64,000 bases of DNA, taken from positions 1,550,001-1,614,000 of the forward strand of contig JADJRB010000001.1 in the NCBI GenBank assembly GCA_016712445.1. The letters run 5' to 3'. Positions 25,203 through 33,882 of this stretch are shown piece after piece. Each line of letters opens with the position of its first letter. The stretch's first letter is position 1. Below the pieces are notes generated by a model, which saw only the letters and a program-made list of their open reading frames with translations, was not told the origin of the DNA and searched no databases. The translations under genes and the position numbers were made by a program. Origin of the DNA: Acidobacteriota bacterium (GTDB lineage Bacteria > Pseudomonadota > Alphaproteobacteria > Caulobacterales > Hyphomonadaceae).

Positions 25203-26618
25203 CTAATGATTGGCCGACCGGCGAAGGAAGGCGGGGATTTCCAGATCGGCGTCGTCGAAAGCCGCCGGTTCGGGATGATCGTCCGGCGAGGAAATGATCG
25301 GCGCCGACGCTGTACTGCGCGGTGTCGGGCCAGCGTCGTTCTGGCCTTGAGGGGCGGGGCGGCGCCAGCCGAACAGGTTCGCAAAACCCGACGCGGCCGG
25401 GGCGCCCTCACGTGCGGAACGGTCCGGCGCAGGCTCATCAGTGCGTTCGGAGAAGACGGCCGGCGCAGGTGCCGCCGGCGTCCGGGGCGGTGTCACGATG
25501 CGGGGGCGGCCGGTGACGTCGTAGTCGTCCGAATAGGCATCGACCTCCTGTTCTTCGCTGACGGCGAGTTCGTCTTCCGGTTCTTCGGCAATGTCTTCAG
25601 GCTCGGCAACGGGCTGCGCAGCGGCTGCCGCGATCGCGGCCGGGGTGATCGGCTGGGCGGCCGGCAAGCGGCGAGAGGCGGCGTCGAGGCCTGCTGCAAC
25701 CACCGAGACGCGGATACGGCCTTCCAGGCTCGCGTCGAAGGCCGAGCCCAGGATGATGTTGGCGTTCGGGTCGACTTCGCGGCGGATCTCGTTCGCTGCT
25801 TCGTCGAGTTCGAACAAGGTCATGTCGTAGCCGCCGGTGATGTTCACGAGCACGCCCTTGGCGCCCTTGATCGTGACATCGTCGAGCAACGGGTTGTCGA
25901 TGGCGCGTTTGGCGGCTTCCAGCGCGCGTGCTTCGCCGGATGCCTCGCCCATGCCCATCAGTGCGGTGCCCATGCCGCGCATGATGGCGCTGACGTCGGC
26001 GAAGTCGAGGTTGATCAGGCCCGGCATGACGATCAGGTCGGTGATCCCACGCACGCCGGAATAGAGCACGTCATCGGCCATGCGGAAGGCGTCGGCGAAC
26101 GTCGTCTTGTCATTCGCGATGCGGAACAGGTTCTGGTTCGGCACGACGATCATCGTGTCGACATGGCCGCGGATCTTGGCGAGGCCTTCCTCGGCGAGGC
26201 GCATGCGGTGCGCGCCTTCGAAGCCGAACGGCTTGGTGATGACCGCGATCGTCAGGATGCCCATTTCCTGGGCGGTGCGCGCGATGATCGGCGCCGCACC
26301 CGTGCCGGTGCCGCCGCCCATGCCGGCGGCGATGAACACCATGTGCGCGCCTTCGAGCCGGGCGCGGATCTCGTCGATCGATTCTTCGGCGGCTTTCGCG
26401 CCGACTTCCGGGCGGGCGCCTGCGCCGAGGCCGGCAGTGGTGCCAAGGCCAAGTTGCAGGTGGTTGTCGGCGCGCGACCGCGACAACGCCTGAGCATCCG
26501 TATTGGCCACGATGAACTCGACGCCCTGCAAGTTGGCTTCGATCATGTTGTTGACGGCATTGCCGCCCGCGCCGCCCACGCCGAACACGAGGATCCGCGG
26601 CTTAAGTTCCTGGGTCAT
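25203..26618 (-). CDS. ftsZ: Cell division GTPase FtsZ
   Basis: Tubulin-like GTPase that forms the Z ring. 471 residues from the ATG at 26618, preceded by GAGG. The nucleotide-binding loop FGVGGAGGNAVNNMI and tubulin signature GGGTGTGAAP (101-110) are intact. After the T7 catalytic region and C-terminal GTPase subdomain (to about 315) comes a long acidic, proline-rich linker of roughly 130 residues, longer than in E. coli, and then the conserved C-terminal peptide DLEIPAFLRR that binds FtsA and other partners. Confidence 0.97.
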   Translation of the reverse strand: MTQELKPRILVFGVGGAGGNAVNNMIEANLQGVEFIVANTDAQALSRSRADNHLQLGLGTTAGLGAGARPEVGAKAAEESIDEIRARLEGAHMVFIAAGMGGGTGTGAAPIIARTAQEMGILTIAVITKPFGFEGAHRMRLAEEGLAKIRGHVDTMIVVPNQNLFRIANDKTTFADAFRMADDVLYSGVRGITDLIVMPGLINLDFADVSAIMRGMGTALMGMGEASGEARALEAAKRAIDNPLLDDVTIKGAKGVLVNITGGYDMTLFELDEAANEIRREVDPNANIILGSAFDASLEGRIRVSVVAAGLDAASRRLPAAQPITPAAIAAAAAQPVAEPEDIAEEPEDELAVSEEQEVDAYSDDYDVTGRPRIVTPPRTPAAPAPAVFSERTDEPAPDRSAREGAPAASGFANLFGWRRPAPQGQNDAGPTPRSTASAPIISSPDDHPEPAAFDDADLEIPAFLRRSANH

Positions 26619-26715
26619 GGCGCGCCTCAATCTACGTCTGCGTCGGCCGGGGGCTGGCTGAGCCGCAAGAATGGCCTGCTGCGGCTAAAAAACGCTTAAG
26701 TGACTGCAGGCGGCG

Positions 26716-28026
26716 TCAGAAATTTTCCTTCAGCCAGTACAGCACCGTGTTCATCCAGCCGCGACCACCTCCGGCTTCTGCTTCCAATGACGACACGCCA
26801 GCCCGCGCGGCGTCTGTGAACCCCAATTCCGGGTACAGTAGCAGGCCGGAAGCCGTTGAAAAAGCTGGTGTTGCCAGCTGCTCGCCTAAAGTTTCGGCAA
26901 GCACCGGCCGGCCGAGGCGGATGGGTGCGCCGAGCACGCGGGCCGCAACTTCGCGCACGCCGGGGAGCTGGCTGGCGCCGCCCGTCAGCACGACGCGTTG
27001 CGGAAGCACCGATTTGACGTCGCTGCGGGCCAGGGCAGCCTGCGTCAGCTCGAAGATTTCCTCGATGCGGGGGGCAATGATGCGGGCAATTTCGGCGCGC
27101 TCGATGCGCGAGGCATGCAGGCGTCCGTCATCGCCAAGACGCGGCGCTTCGATTCGCTCGGCCAGCCCGGGGCCGTCGAGGTCTGCCGTGCCGTAGACGT
27201 TCTTCAGCCGTTCAGCAGCCGCAAAGGTCGTGCCGATGCCCTGGGCGATGTCGGCGGTGACGTGGGTGCCGCCCGCGGGAACGAGGCCGAGCCAGGCCGG
27301 AGAGCCATGCAGGTAGACCGAGACGGCGGTGACGCCCGAGCCGAGATCGATGCAGACGGCGCCGTTTTCGATCTCATCCTCGATAAGCGTTCCGGCGCCG
27401 CTGGCGATTGCCGATGGCACGAGCTGGCGCACACCGAGATGCGCACGGCCGACGCATTCCACCAGGTTCTTGACGATCGCGCGCGGCGCCGAGACGATCG
27501 ACATCTTCACGCTGAGCGAGCCGGCGATCATGCCGACAGGCTGGCGCACGCGCCCGGCCGCGCGGTCGATCGTGTAGACCACCGGCCATGCGGAGAGGAT
27601 TTCGTCCTGACGGCTGGATTGCGATTGTGCGGCGCGGGCCAGTACCTGTCCGTGCAGGCGGCGAACGTCCTTGGCGGTTATCGCCCGCTCACCGATGTCG
27701 ATGGTCGCTGAGACGAGGCGCGAGGTCAGTTTGGGGCCGGTGATGCCGAGAATGACTTCGGTGATCGGCTCGCCTGCTTCACGCTCGGCGTCTTCAACCG
27801 CGAGCCGGATCGAGCGCTCGAGGCCCTCCATGTCGGTAATGTTGCCGCCCGAGAAGCCGCGCGTCTGCTGGCGGCCGCCGCCGAGGATTGCCATGCGTCT
27901 CGGATTGTCCGTATCCGGACGGGCGATCAGGCATGTGGTCTTCGAACATCCGATATCCAGCGCGGCCACGGCGCCGCTCGGGCGGCCGTTGAGGCGGGCA
28001 AGGCGCTTGGCGGAGAGTTCGGACAT
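26716..28026 (-). CDS. ftsA: Cell division protein FtsA
   Basis: Actin-like ATPase that tethers FtsZ to the membrane. 436 residues with phosphate-binding AALDIGCSKTTCLIAR, the 1C domain, DLGSGVTAVSVY (phosphate 2) and VLTGGASQLPGVREVA (adenosine motif). The C-terminus GWMNTVLYWLKENF is the amphipathic membrane-targeting helix. The ATG overlaps the ftsQ stop by one base (TGATG), so translation is coupled. An 97-base gap separates it from ftsZ. Confidence 0.96.
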   Translation of the reverse strand: MSELSAKRLARLNGRPSGAVAALDIGCSKTTCLIARPDTDNPRRMAILGGGRQQTRGFSGGNITDMEGLERSIRLAVEDAEREAGEPITEVILGITGPKLTSRLVSATIDIGERAITAKDVRRLHGQVLARAAQSQSSRQDEILSAWPVVYTIDRAAGRVRQPVGMIAGSLSVKMSIVSAPRAIVKNLVECVGRAHLGVRQLVPSAIASGAGTLIEDEIENGAVCIDLGSGVTAVSVYLHGSPAWLGLVPAGGTHVTADIAQGIGTTFAAAERLKNVYGTADLDGPGLAERIEAPRLGDDGRLHASRIERAEIARIIAPRIEEIFELTQAALARSDVKSVLPQRVVLTGGASQLPGVREVAARVLGAPIRLGRPVLAETLGEQLATPAFSTASGLLLYPELGFTDAARAGVSSLEAEAGGGRGWMNTVLYWLKENF

Positions 28027-28910
28027 CAGGTTCTCTCGGCAGCCTCGCGGCTTTCAGAAGGGGAGGCGGCCGGTGCCGGGGCGTCGGCAAGGCGAAGGTA
28101 GACGCGGCCGCCGCTGCTGCGTAGGTCTATCGTCTGGATCGGGCGCTGGGTGAGCGCGGTGCGCACCTGCAATTTGGCGAGCCGCGCAATCGCGGGCTCC
28201 AGGGCGGTGTCTTCGGGCAGGCGAACGGTCATGCCGTTGATGAAGCGCATGTCCCAACGGCGGTCGCCAATGCGGGTCGCGACAGCCACGCGGCCATTGA
28301 TGTCGGGTGCCGCTGCGAGTGCGGCGGTGAGCTGCGGAGCGGCTTCCGGTGCGCCTTGCCCGGCGAGACGCAGCAGGCCCGGATGGTCTTCGGGGCGTGC
28401 GCCCGGCAGGATACGCCCGAGGCCATCTACCACCTGCCACTGGCGGCCGTCATGCCAGAGCGCAACCGGGTCGGCCGCATCGGCAAAGATCACGATCTGG
28501 CCTGGCCAGAGACGATGCACACGCACGTTCAGGACCTTGTGGGTGCCTTCAACACGGCTCTTGATCAGGTGCGGATCGGCGCGGAACATGTTCTCGCCGG
28601 GTTCGATCATTGCCGCGGCCCGCACTTCTTCGGCAAGCGCCGGATTGTCGGCGAGCCCAAGCACCGAGACGTCCTTCACATCGATACCGACCAGGCGCGC
28701 GCCGTCATCCATGAAACCGCCAAAGCGCTGGCCGATCTGCGACATCGACCCACCCATCCAGGCGGCCGTTGCGACCAGGATGGCGACCAGCATCACGACG
28801 CCGAAGATCACCGAAGATACGCGGACTTCTTCGCCCGTTGTTTCATCGATCAAAGTGGCCGGGCGGCGGCGGCCCGAAGGGACAGTCTGGTTTCGCTCTA
28901 TCTTTGGCAT
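28026..28910 (-). CDS. ftsQ: Cell division protein FtsQ
   Basis: Bitopic divisome scaffold. 294 residues: basic cytoplasmic N-terminus, one transmembrane helix (about 31-52, VSSVIFGVVMLVAILVATAA), a POTRA domain (about 75-145, VKDVSVLGLADNPALAEEVR) and the beta domain carrying PGQIVIFADAADPVALWHDG. It overlaps the end of ddl by 13 bases and the start of ftsA by one, consistent with a single ddl-ftsQ-ftsA message. The disordered C-terminal tail is rich in Ala, Pro and Ser. Confidence 0.94.
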   Translation of the reverse strand: MPKIERNQTVPSGRRRPATLIDETTGEEVRVSSVIFGVVMLVAILVATAAWMGGSMSQIGQRFGGFMDDGARLVGIDVKDVSVLGLADNPALAEEVRAAAMIEPGENMFRADPHLIKSRVEGTHKVLNVRVHRLWPGQIVIFADAADPVALWHDGRQWQVVDGLGRILPGARPEDHPGLLRLAGQGAPEAAPQLTAALAAAPDINGRVAVATRIGDRRWDMRFINGMTVRLPEDTALEPAIARLAKLQVRTALTQRPIQTIDLRSSGGRVYLRLADAPAPAASPSESREAAERT

Positions 28911-29806
28911 GAGGCGTCCTCGATCATCCAGGCGACGAGTTCCACGAAACTCATGCCCACATGGGCGGCCTGCTCGGGTACGAGCGAGGTCGGCGTCATG
29001 CCGGGCTGGGTGTTGGTTTCGAGGATCACGAGCCGGTCCTTCTTTTCATCGTATCGGAAGTCCGAGCGCGTCGCCCCGCGGCAGCCAAGGGCGAGGTGCG
29101 CCTTCAGCGATGCGTCCATCGCTGCCTGGGTCACGTGCGCCGGCAAATTCGCGGGGATCACATGCTGCGATCCACCAGCCGCGTATTTTGCATCGAAATC
29201 GTAATAGTCCCTTAAGGTCGTGATCTCGGTCACGGCGAGGGCGCGGTCGCCAAGCACAGCAACGGTGAGTTCGCGGCCCGGAATGTATTCTTCGGCCATC
29301 AGGTAGTCGCCGTAGCGCCAGCCTTCGCCGGTGAGTTCCTGCGGCGGACTGTTGGTGCCTTCGCGCACGATCAGCACGCCGAAACTGGACCCTTCGTTGA
29401 CCGGCTTGATCACATAGGGTGGTTTCAAGGCATGCGCTGCTGCCGCTTCGGCCCGCGTGACCCGCTTGTCGGCGGCGACATCGAGGCCGGCCTGGCGGTA
29501 GACGGCCTTTGACTTCAGCTTGTCCATCGCCAAAGCCGACGCCAGCACGCCGGAGTGGGAATAGGGCAGGCCCATGATTTCCAGCAGGCCCTGGACCGAG
29601 CCGTCTTCTCCCCAGGGGCCATGTAAGCCGTTCAAAACCGCGTCGGGCCGGGCGTCTGTCAGCTGGCGTGCAAGTTCGCGCGTCGCGTCAATCTCGGTGA
29701 CGTCGTATCCGGCAGTCCGGGCGGCTTCGGCCATCTGCCGGCCGGAGGACAAGGACACCGGGCGCTCGGACGACCAGCCGCCATAGATTACCGCTACCCG
29801 CTTCAT
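28898..29806 (-). CDS. ddl: D-alanine--D-alanine ligase
   Basis: ATP-grasp ligase making D-Ala-D-Ala for the peptidoglycan stem peptide. 302 residues, of the short DdlB type. Motifs include VAVIYGGWSSERPVSLSSG (first substrate site), GLHGPWGEDGSVQGLLE, PYVIKPVNEGSSFGV, the ATP-grasp metal site and ILETNTQPGMTPTSLVPEQA. It opens the ddl-ftsQ-ftsA run and would normally follow murB, but here a receptor-like gene on the other strand lies between. Confidence 0.96.
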   Translation of the reverse strand: MKRVAVIYGGWSSERPVSLSSGRQMAEAARTAGYDVTEIDATRELARQLTDARPDAVLNGLHGPWGEDGSVQGLLEIMGLPYSHSGVLASALAMDKLKSKAVYRQAGLDVAADKRVTRAEAAAAHALKPPYVIKPVNEGSSFGVLIVREGTNSPPQELTGEGWRYGDYLMAEEYIPGRELTVAVLGDRALAVTEITTLRDYYDFDAKYAAGGSQHVIPANLPAHVTQAAMDASLKAHLALGCRGATRSDFRYDEKKDRLVILETNTQPGMTPTSLVPEQAAHVGMSFVELVAWMIEDASCQR

Positions 29807-29952
29807 GAATTCTCCCTCGATCGCGCCAGCCGCACGTCACACCCGTGATGGGCCGCTGCGGTGAACAGCAGCTTAAAGGGAAGAGCGCGGCACCTGTCCG
29901 GCGCGAAATCTCCGGATTACAGAAAAATCATGTGAGCCATTCTCAAGAGGGG

Positions 29953-29981
29953 TTGACTACACATATAGTCATTATTGATAA
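29953..29981 (+). promoter_or_regulatory. Candidate promoter with overlapping inverted repeat upstream of the receptor-like gene
   Basis: TTGACT (29953-29958), a 17-base spacer and TGATAA (29976-29981) form a sigma70-like promoter. The inverted repeat TGACTA-N6-TAGTCA (29954-29971) overlaps the -35 and spacer, where a repressor would block polymerase. The local stretch is AT-rich in a GC-rich region. The promoter and operator roles are inferred from position. Confidence 0.5.
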
Positions 29982-30060
29982 GCATGAAATCGATAACGAA
30001 AAACGGCAAATACCTCGGGGCTTTCCTCATCCGAGTTGCGTGCCCCCGGGGAGAATTTTC

Positions 30061-32127
30061 ATGCCGATTTCCAAGTTCCTGCTGTCTACAGCCGTGGCGA
30101 TGGCGATGACCGGCCAAACCGGCGCGCGCGCGCAGGTCAAGGCTGCCGAGCTGGCAATCGACATGAATCGTACCGTTTATATGCCTGCCGATTTTGCCCA
30201 GTACGCGCCGGTGACGGCCCTCGACATGGTGCGCCGGGTGCCAGGGTTTGCCATCCAGTCAGATGACAGCGGCAACCGGGGCTTTGGCCAGGCGCGCGGA
30301 AACGTGCTCATCGACGGACAGCGTGTCTCCGCCAAATCCAACGGCGCAGAATCGGCGCTAGGCCGGATCGCGGTGGCCCGCATTGTTCGCCTTGAAGTGC
30401 TGGATGGCAACCAGCTGGATATTCCGGGCCTGTCCGGCAAGGTCGTCAATGTCGTCACCGACGGCGAGAGCACGCTGGACGGCAGCTGGCGCTGGAAGAC
30501 GCGAATTCGCGAGAACCTTCCCCCGTCATTCGACGAGTTCAATCTAAGCCTTTCTGGCGCCAAGGATTCGCTCAGCTGGTCGCTGGAGGCCAGCGGTCAG
30601 CCGGGAAGGGGCGCGGATGCCGGCTGGCGCAACATCTGGGACGGATCGGGTACCCTGATCGAGCGGCGAGACGAGGACTTCACATCGGTTGAGGATAACG
30701 TCACGCTGTCGGGCTCGGTCTCGTGGAAACCGCCGAGCGGTGTGATCGCGAATCTCAACGCCAAAGGCCAGGTTTTCCAAGCCGACCAGAAGCAGATATC
30801 CAAGACCTTCCCGGTTGGCGGAGAAGAAGGCCGCCGTTTCTTTGTGTCGTCCGAGGACGAATGGAATGGCGAGCTCGGCGGTGACCTTGAATTCGATGCC
30901 GGTCCGGGCCGTTTGAAACTTATCAGTCTTGCCCGGCATGAGCATAGTCCGTTTACGGATCGGTTTGTGGTAGGAAACCTTGATGGGTCCGGTCAGTTTG
31001 AGCAGCTGTTCGAACAGACTGTTGATGAAGGTGAGTACATCCTGCGCAGCGAGTATGCGCTATCGACAGGCGAGGGGGTCGACTGGCAGGTTTCGGCCGA
31101 AGGCGCTTTCAACTTCCTCGAATCCGAAGCCGCGCTGTTTGAGGCCTCCGGCGGCTTGCCCCTAGTCGAAATTCCGCTGGGCCTCGCGAACTCGCGCGTC
31201 GAGGAACGCCGCGGCGAAGTGATCTTCACGCATGGCCGCCAACTTACGCCGAAGCTCAGCTTGCAGGCATCTGCGGGCGCGGAGTATTCCGAGCTTTCCC
31301 AGACAGGTGATGCCGAGAACAAGCGCACGTTCACCCGGCCCAAAGGTCAGGCAAGCCTTTCCTGGCAACAGAGTGACACGCTGAAGCTGGTGGGTAAGGT
31401 CGAGCGGCGCGTTGGGCAATTGAACTTCTTCGATTTCATCTCGTCCGTGAACCTCGAACAGGAAAACGGCGTCGACGGGAATCCCGAGATCGTCCCGAAT
31501 CAGTCATGGCGCTACACGCTGGAGGCACAGAAGGATTTCAAAGACTGGGGCGCCTCAACCGTCCGGTTGATCTATGTCGACCTTGAGGATGTGATTGACC
31601 AGATTCCGATTGGCACAGGGGCCGGGCCGGGAAACATCGACAGCGGCATGGCCGTCGCGATCGAGACCGACTCCACGCTGAAGCTCGGCAAGCTTGGTTT
31701 CAAGGGTGCAGAGCTCACATTCAACGGGCGTTACTACGACACGGAGGTCGATGACCCGGTCACCGGTGAGCGCCGGTCCATCAACGGCCACCTCATCTAT
31801 GACTACACGACCGAACTGCGTCACGATATTCCGGATACGGACTGGGCGTGGGGATTGATCATCGAAGGGTTCAAGCAGGAGCCTGCATACCAATTCACGG
31901 AGGTTGCTTACCGCGCCAACATGCCGGTGTTCTCGTTCGCCTATGTCGAACACAAGGATGTGGCCGGCATGACCGCGCGGGCCGCTTTCGGCAACCTGTT
32001 CAACCAGCGCGATGTCTACTGGCGCCAGGTCTACGCGCCCGATCGCAGCGGCACGCTCGTGCGATCGGAAGACTATGCGCGCGGGTTCGGCCCGATCATT
32101 ACCTTCGAGCTGAAGGGAAAGTTCTAG
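30061..32127 (+). CDS. TonB-dependent receptor-like outer-membrane protein inside the dcw cluster
   Basis: 688 residues from the ATG at 30061, with GGGGAG 7 bases upstream and a clean signal peptide (MPISKFLLSTAVAMAMTGQT, cleaved near ARAQ). A plug-like domain follows (VTALDMVRRVPGFAIQSDDS, RGNVLIDGQRVSAKS, IVRLEVLDGNQLDIPGLSGK) and then a barrel of about 500 residues ending FELKGKF. The plug lacks an obvious TonB box. The substrate is unknown. It is transcribed against the flanking murB and ddl genes and overlaps the murB stop by four bases, so it interrupts the usual murB-ddl succession. AT-rich upstream sequence suggests separate regulation. Confidence 0.85.
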   Translation: MPISKFLLSTAVAMAMTGQTGARAQVKAAELAIDMNRTVYMPADFAQYAPVTALDMVRRVPGFAIQSDDSGNRGFGQARGNVLIDGQRVSAKSNGAESALGRIAVARIVRLEVLDGNQLDIPGLSGKVVNVVTDGESTLDGSWRWKTRIRENLPPSFDEFNLSLSGAKDSLSWSLEASGQPGRGADAGWRNIWDGSGTLIERRDEDFTSVEDNVTLSGSVSWKPPSGVIANLNAKGQVFQADQKQISKTFPVGGEEGRRFFVSSEDEWNGELGGDLEFDAGPGRLKLISLARHEHSPFTDRFVVGNLDGSGQFEQLFEQTVDEGEYILRSEYALSTGEGVDWQVSAEGAFNFLESEAALFEASGGLPLVEIPLGLANSRVEERRGEVIFTHGRQLTPKLSLQASAGAEYSELSQTGDAENKRTFTRPKGQASLSWQQSDTLKLVGKVERRVGQLNFFDFISSVNLEQENGVDGNPEIVPNQSWRYTLEAQKDFKDWGASTVRLIYVDLEDVIDQIPIGTGAGPGNIDSGMAVAIETDSTLKLGKLGFKGAELTFNGRYYDTEVDDPVTGERRSINGHLIYDYTTELRHDIPDTDWAWGLIIEGFKQEPAYQFTEVAYRANMPVFSFAYVEHKDVAGMTARAAFGNLFNQRDVYWRQVYAPDRSGTLVRSEDYARGFGPIITFELKGKF

Positions 32128-33056
32128 GCCTTCTGCGTCCGTCCGATGCGGCGGACTTCCCAGCGCAGGCTGACGCCGGATGCGTCAAGCACGCGTGCCC
32201 GCACCAACTCGCCGAGCGCTTCAAGATCGGCGGCCGTGGCGTCGCCCGTATTGATCAGAAAGTTGCAGTGCATCGGGGAGACCTGCGCGCCGCCCACCTT
32301 CAGGCCGCGGCAGCCGGCAGCGTCGATCAGCTTCCAGGCTGAGCGCTGGTCCGGCGTGCCGGGAGGGTCCGGATTGGCGAACGTTGAGCCGGAAGTCTTC
32401 TCCCGGATCGGCTGGGTTTCGGCCCGCTTGGCCTGCAGGGCTTCGATAGCGGCTGAAATCTCCGCGGGCTCGGCAGTTCCGGCCGCACGGAGCACGAGCC
32501 GCGTGACGATAAAGTCTTCCGGCAAGCTGCTGTGGCGATAGCTGAAGTGCAAAGGCGTGTGACCGTCGCCATAGGTGACCCGCGCGCCGCGGCGGTCGAT
32601 GCCTTCCAGGCGGACCAACACGTCTTTCAACTCGCGCCCATAACAGCCGGCGTTCGTACGGGTCGCGCCGCCCAGCGAGCCGGGAATGCCGGACAGGAAC
32701 TCGAGCCCCGTCATCCCATGTCTGGCGGCGGTCTTGGCGACCGCGAGATCGAGCGCGCCCGCGCCAGCCGTCAGCTCAAGATCGCCGGTCTTCACGACTT
32801 CGCCCCAGGTCCGTCCCATCAGACGGATCACGACGCCCGCGATCCCGCCGTCGCGCACGATCAGGTTCGACCCGACCCCCAAAGCCGTGACCGGCAGGGA
32901 CGGATCGAGCGCTGCGAGAAAGCTTGAGAGGTCTGCCTCATCCTCCGGCAGGAACAAAGCATCTGCCGGTCCGCCAACGCGGAACCAGGTGTAGGGCGCG
33001 AGTTCGGCGCCTTCGATCAGTTTGCCGCGGACCGGCGGAAGGGAAGCGGAGGTCAT
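32124..33056 (-). CDS. murB: UDP-N-acetylenolpyruvoylglucosamine reductase
   Basis: FAD enzyme completing UDP-MurNAc synthesis for peptidoglycan. 310 residues of the type I/IIa size. FAD-binding segments YTWFRVGGPADALFLPED and LGVGSNLIVRDGGIAGVVIR are clear; the catalytic Ser lies in SGSTFANPDPP, and the sequence GCRGLKVGGAQVSPMHCNFLIN is the conserved C-terminal block. It is separated from ddl by the oppositely oriented receptor-like gene, and murC/murG are not in the window. Confidence 0.95.
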   Translation of the reverse strand: MTSASLPPVRGKLIEGAELAPYTWFRVGGPADALFLPEDEADLSSFLAALDPSLPVTALGVGSNLIVRDGGIAGVVIRLMGRTWGEVVKTGDLELTAGAGALDLAVAKTAARHGMTGLEFLSGIPGSLGGATRTNAGCYGRELKDVLVRLEGIDRRGARVTYGDGHTPLHFSYRHSSLPEDFIVTRLVLRAAGTAEPAEISAAIEALQAKRAETQPIREKTSGSTFANPDPPGTPDQRSAWKLIDAAGCRGLKVGGAQVSPMHCNFLINTGDATAADLEALGELVRARVLDASGVSLRWEVRRIGRTQKA

Positions 33057-33106
33057 GGCGACCAGCGGGTCGCCTGACTGGAGGGGGCTGTCAAGCGCGC
33101 GCGCGA

Positions 33107-33664
33107 TCAGTTGCCCTGTGCGCCGATGCGGTCAGGCGCGCCGCCGCTGGGCGGGCGCCGTTCGCCGCGCTCAGGCTTCGGGTCGGGCGCCGAGAGTTTT
33201 GCAATCTCGATCACGCCGTTGTCGTCCTGGTAGTTCTCGGCGAGCTGGCTGATCACCGCCTCGAATTCTTCGAAGGTGACCACCCGGTCGAGGTTGGGAT
33301 CAAACCTGACCGGATTGGTCAACGTATCGTCGCGGGTTGGCAGGTTTGCAGCCCAGTCCTGCTGTTCCAGCGCAACGAGCTGGCCGTCGCCATTGGCATC
33401 GGCCAGCACGAATGCGGCGCGGGTGCCTTCTGCCAGCTCAGCTGAGGAAATCCGGCCATCGCCATCCGCATCGAAGCTCGCAAACAGGCCGCCCCCGGGC
33501 ACCAGTCGGCCAATATCGCGGTGTGACTGGATCGCGTCCGGCTTGACCAGTCCCTGGCCGGGCAGGCGGACCAGGTCGTCTCCGTCAACTTCAGCCTGTG
33601 CGAATACAGGAAGGCACGTCAGCAGGGCAGATGCCAGCAGCAGGGGCAGGATTTTGCGGCGCAT
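33107..33664 (-). CDS. Secreted EF-hand calcium-binding protein
   Basis: 185 residues with signal peptide MRRKILPLLLASALLTCLPV ending near AQA. Two canonical EF-hand loops are visible, DADGDGRISSAE and DANGDGQLVALE, plus a degenerate third DPNLDRVVTFEE, so it should bind calcium in the periplasm. The tail is proline- and arginine-rich. AGGAG precedes the ATG at a good distance. The start is divergent from divL, and the 218-base gap between them holds a CtrA box that could act on either gene. Role unknown. Confidence 0.83.
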   Translation of the reverse strand: MRRKILPLLLASALLTCLPVFAQAEVDGDDLVRLPGQGLVKPDAIQSHRDIGRLVPGGGLFASFDADGDGRISSAELAEGTRAAFVLADANGDGQLVALEQQDWAANLPTRDDTLTNPVRFDPNLDRVVTFEEFEAVISQLAENYQDDNGVIEIAKLSAPDPKPERGERRPPSGGAPDRIGAQGN

Positions 33665-33776
33665 GGATCGGTGACTCCTCAGGCTTGGCGATGGTTACCC
33701 TAGGCGGGTGTGCTGTTTTTGCAACAGGCGGTTACAGCGCCCCAGCGCCTCTGGAAGCAGCCTCGCAGGGTCTGAA

Positions 33777-33791
33777 TTAACCCCGCCTTAA
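33777..33791. promoter_or_regulatory. Perfect CtrA box TTAA-N7-TTAA upstream of divL
   Basis: TTAA (33777-33780), seven bases, TTAA (33788-33791, followed by C) matches the CtrA consensus exactly and is 92 bases before the divL ATG. A half-site TTAACCA follows at 33810-33816, just ahead of a TATAAA (33818-33823). CtrA control of divL is inferred from these motifs. Confidence 0.65.
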
Positions 33792-33882
33792 CGCTCGCGG
33801 GGCCAATCGTTAACCAGTATAAACTTGTCCGAGTCGTGCCTTTCAGGCGCGCGAAACCGGGCTTGGAAAGGCGACTCCGGCG

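Noticed and set aside
25176..26699. Plus-strand open frame of 507 codons
   Set aside because: Antisense to ftsZ, with low-complexity composition.
26619..26715. CtrA or other cell-cycle site in front of ftsZ
   Set aside because: Only isolated TTAA tetramers occur in the ftsA-ftsZ gap; no paired half-sites at seven-base spacing.
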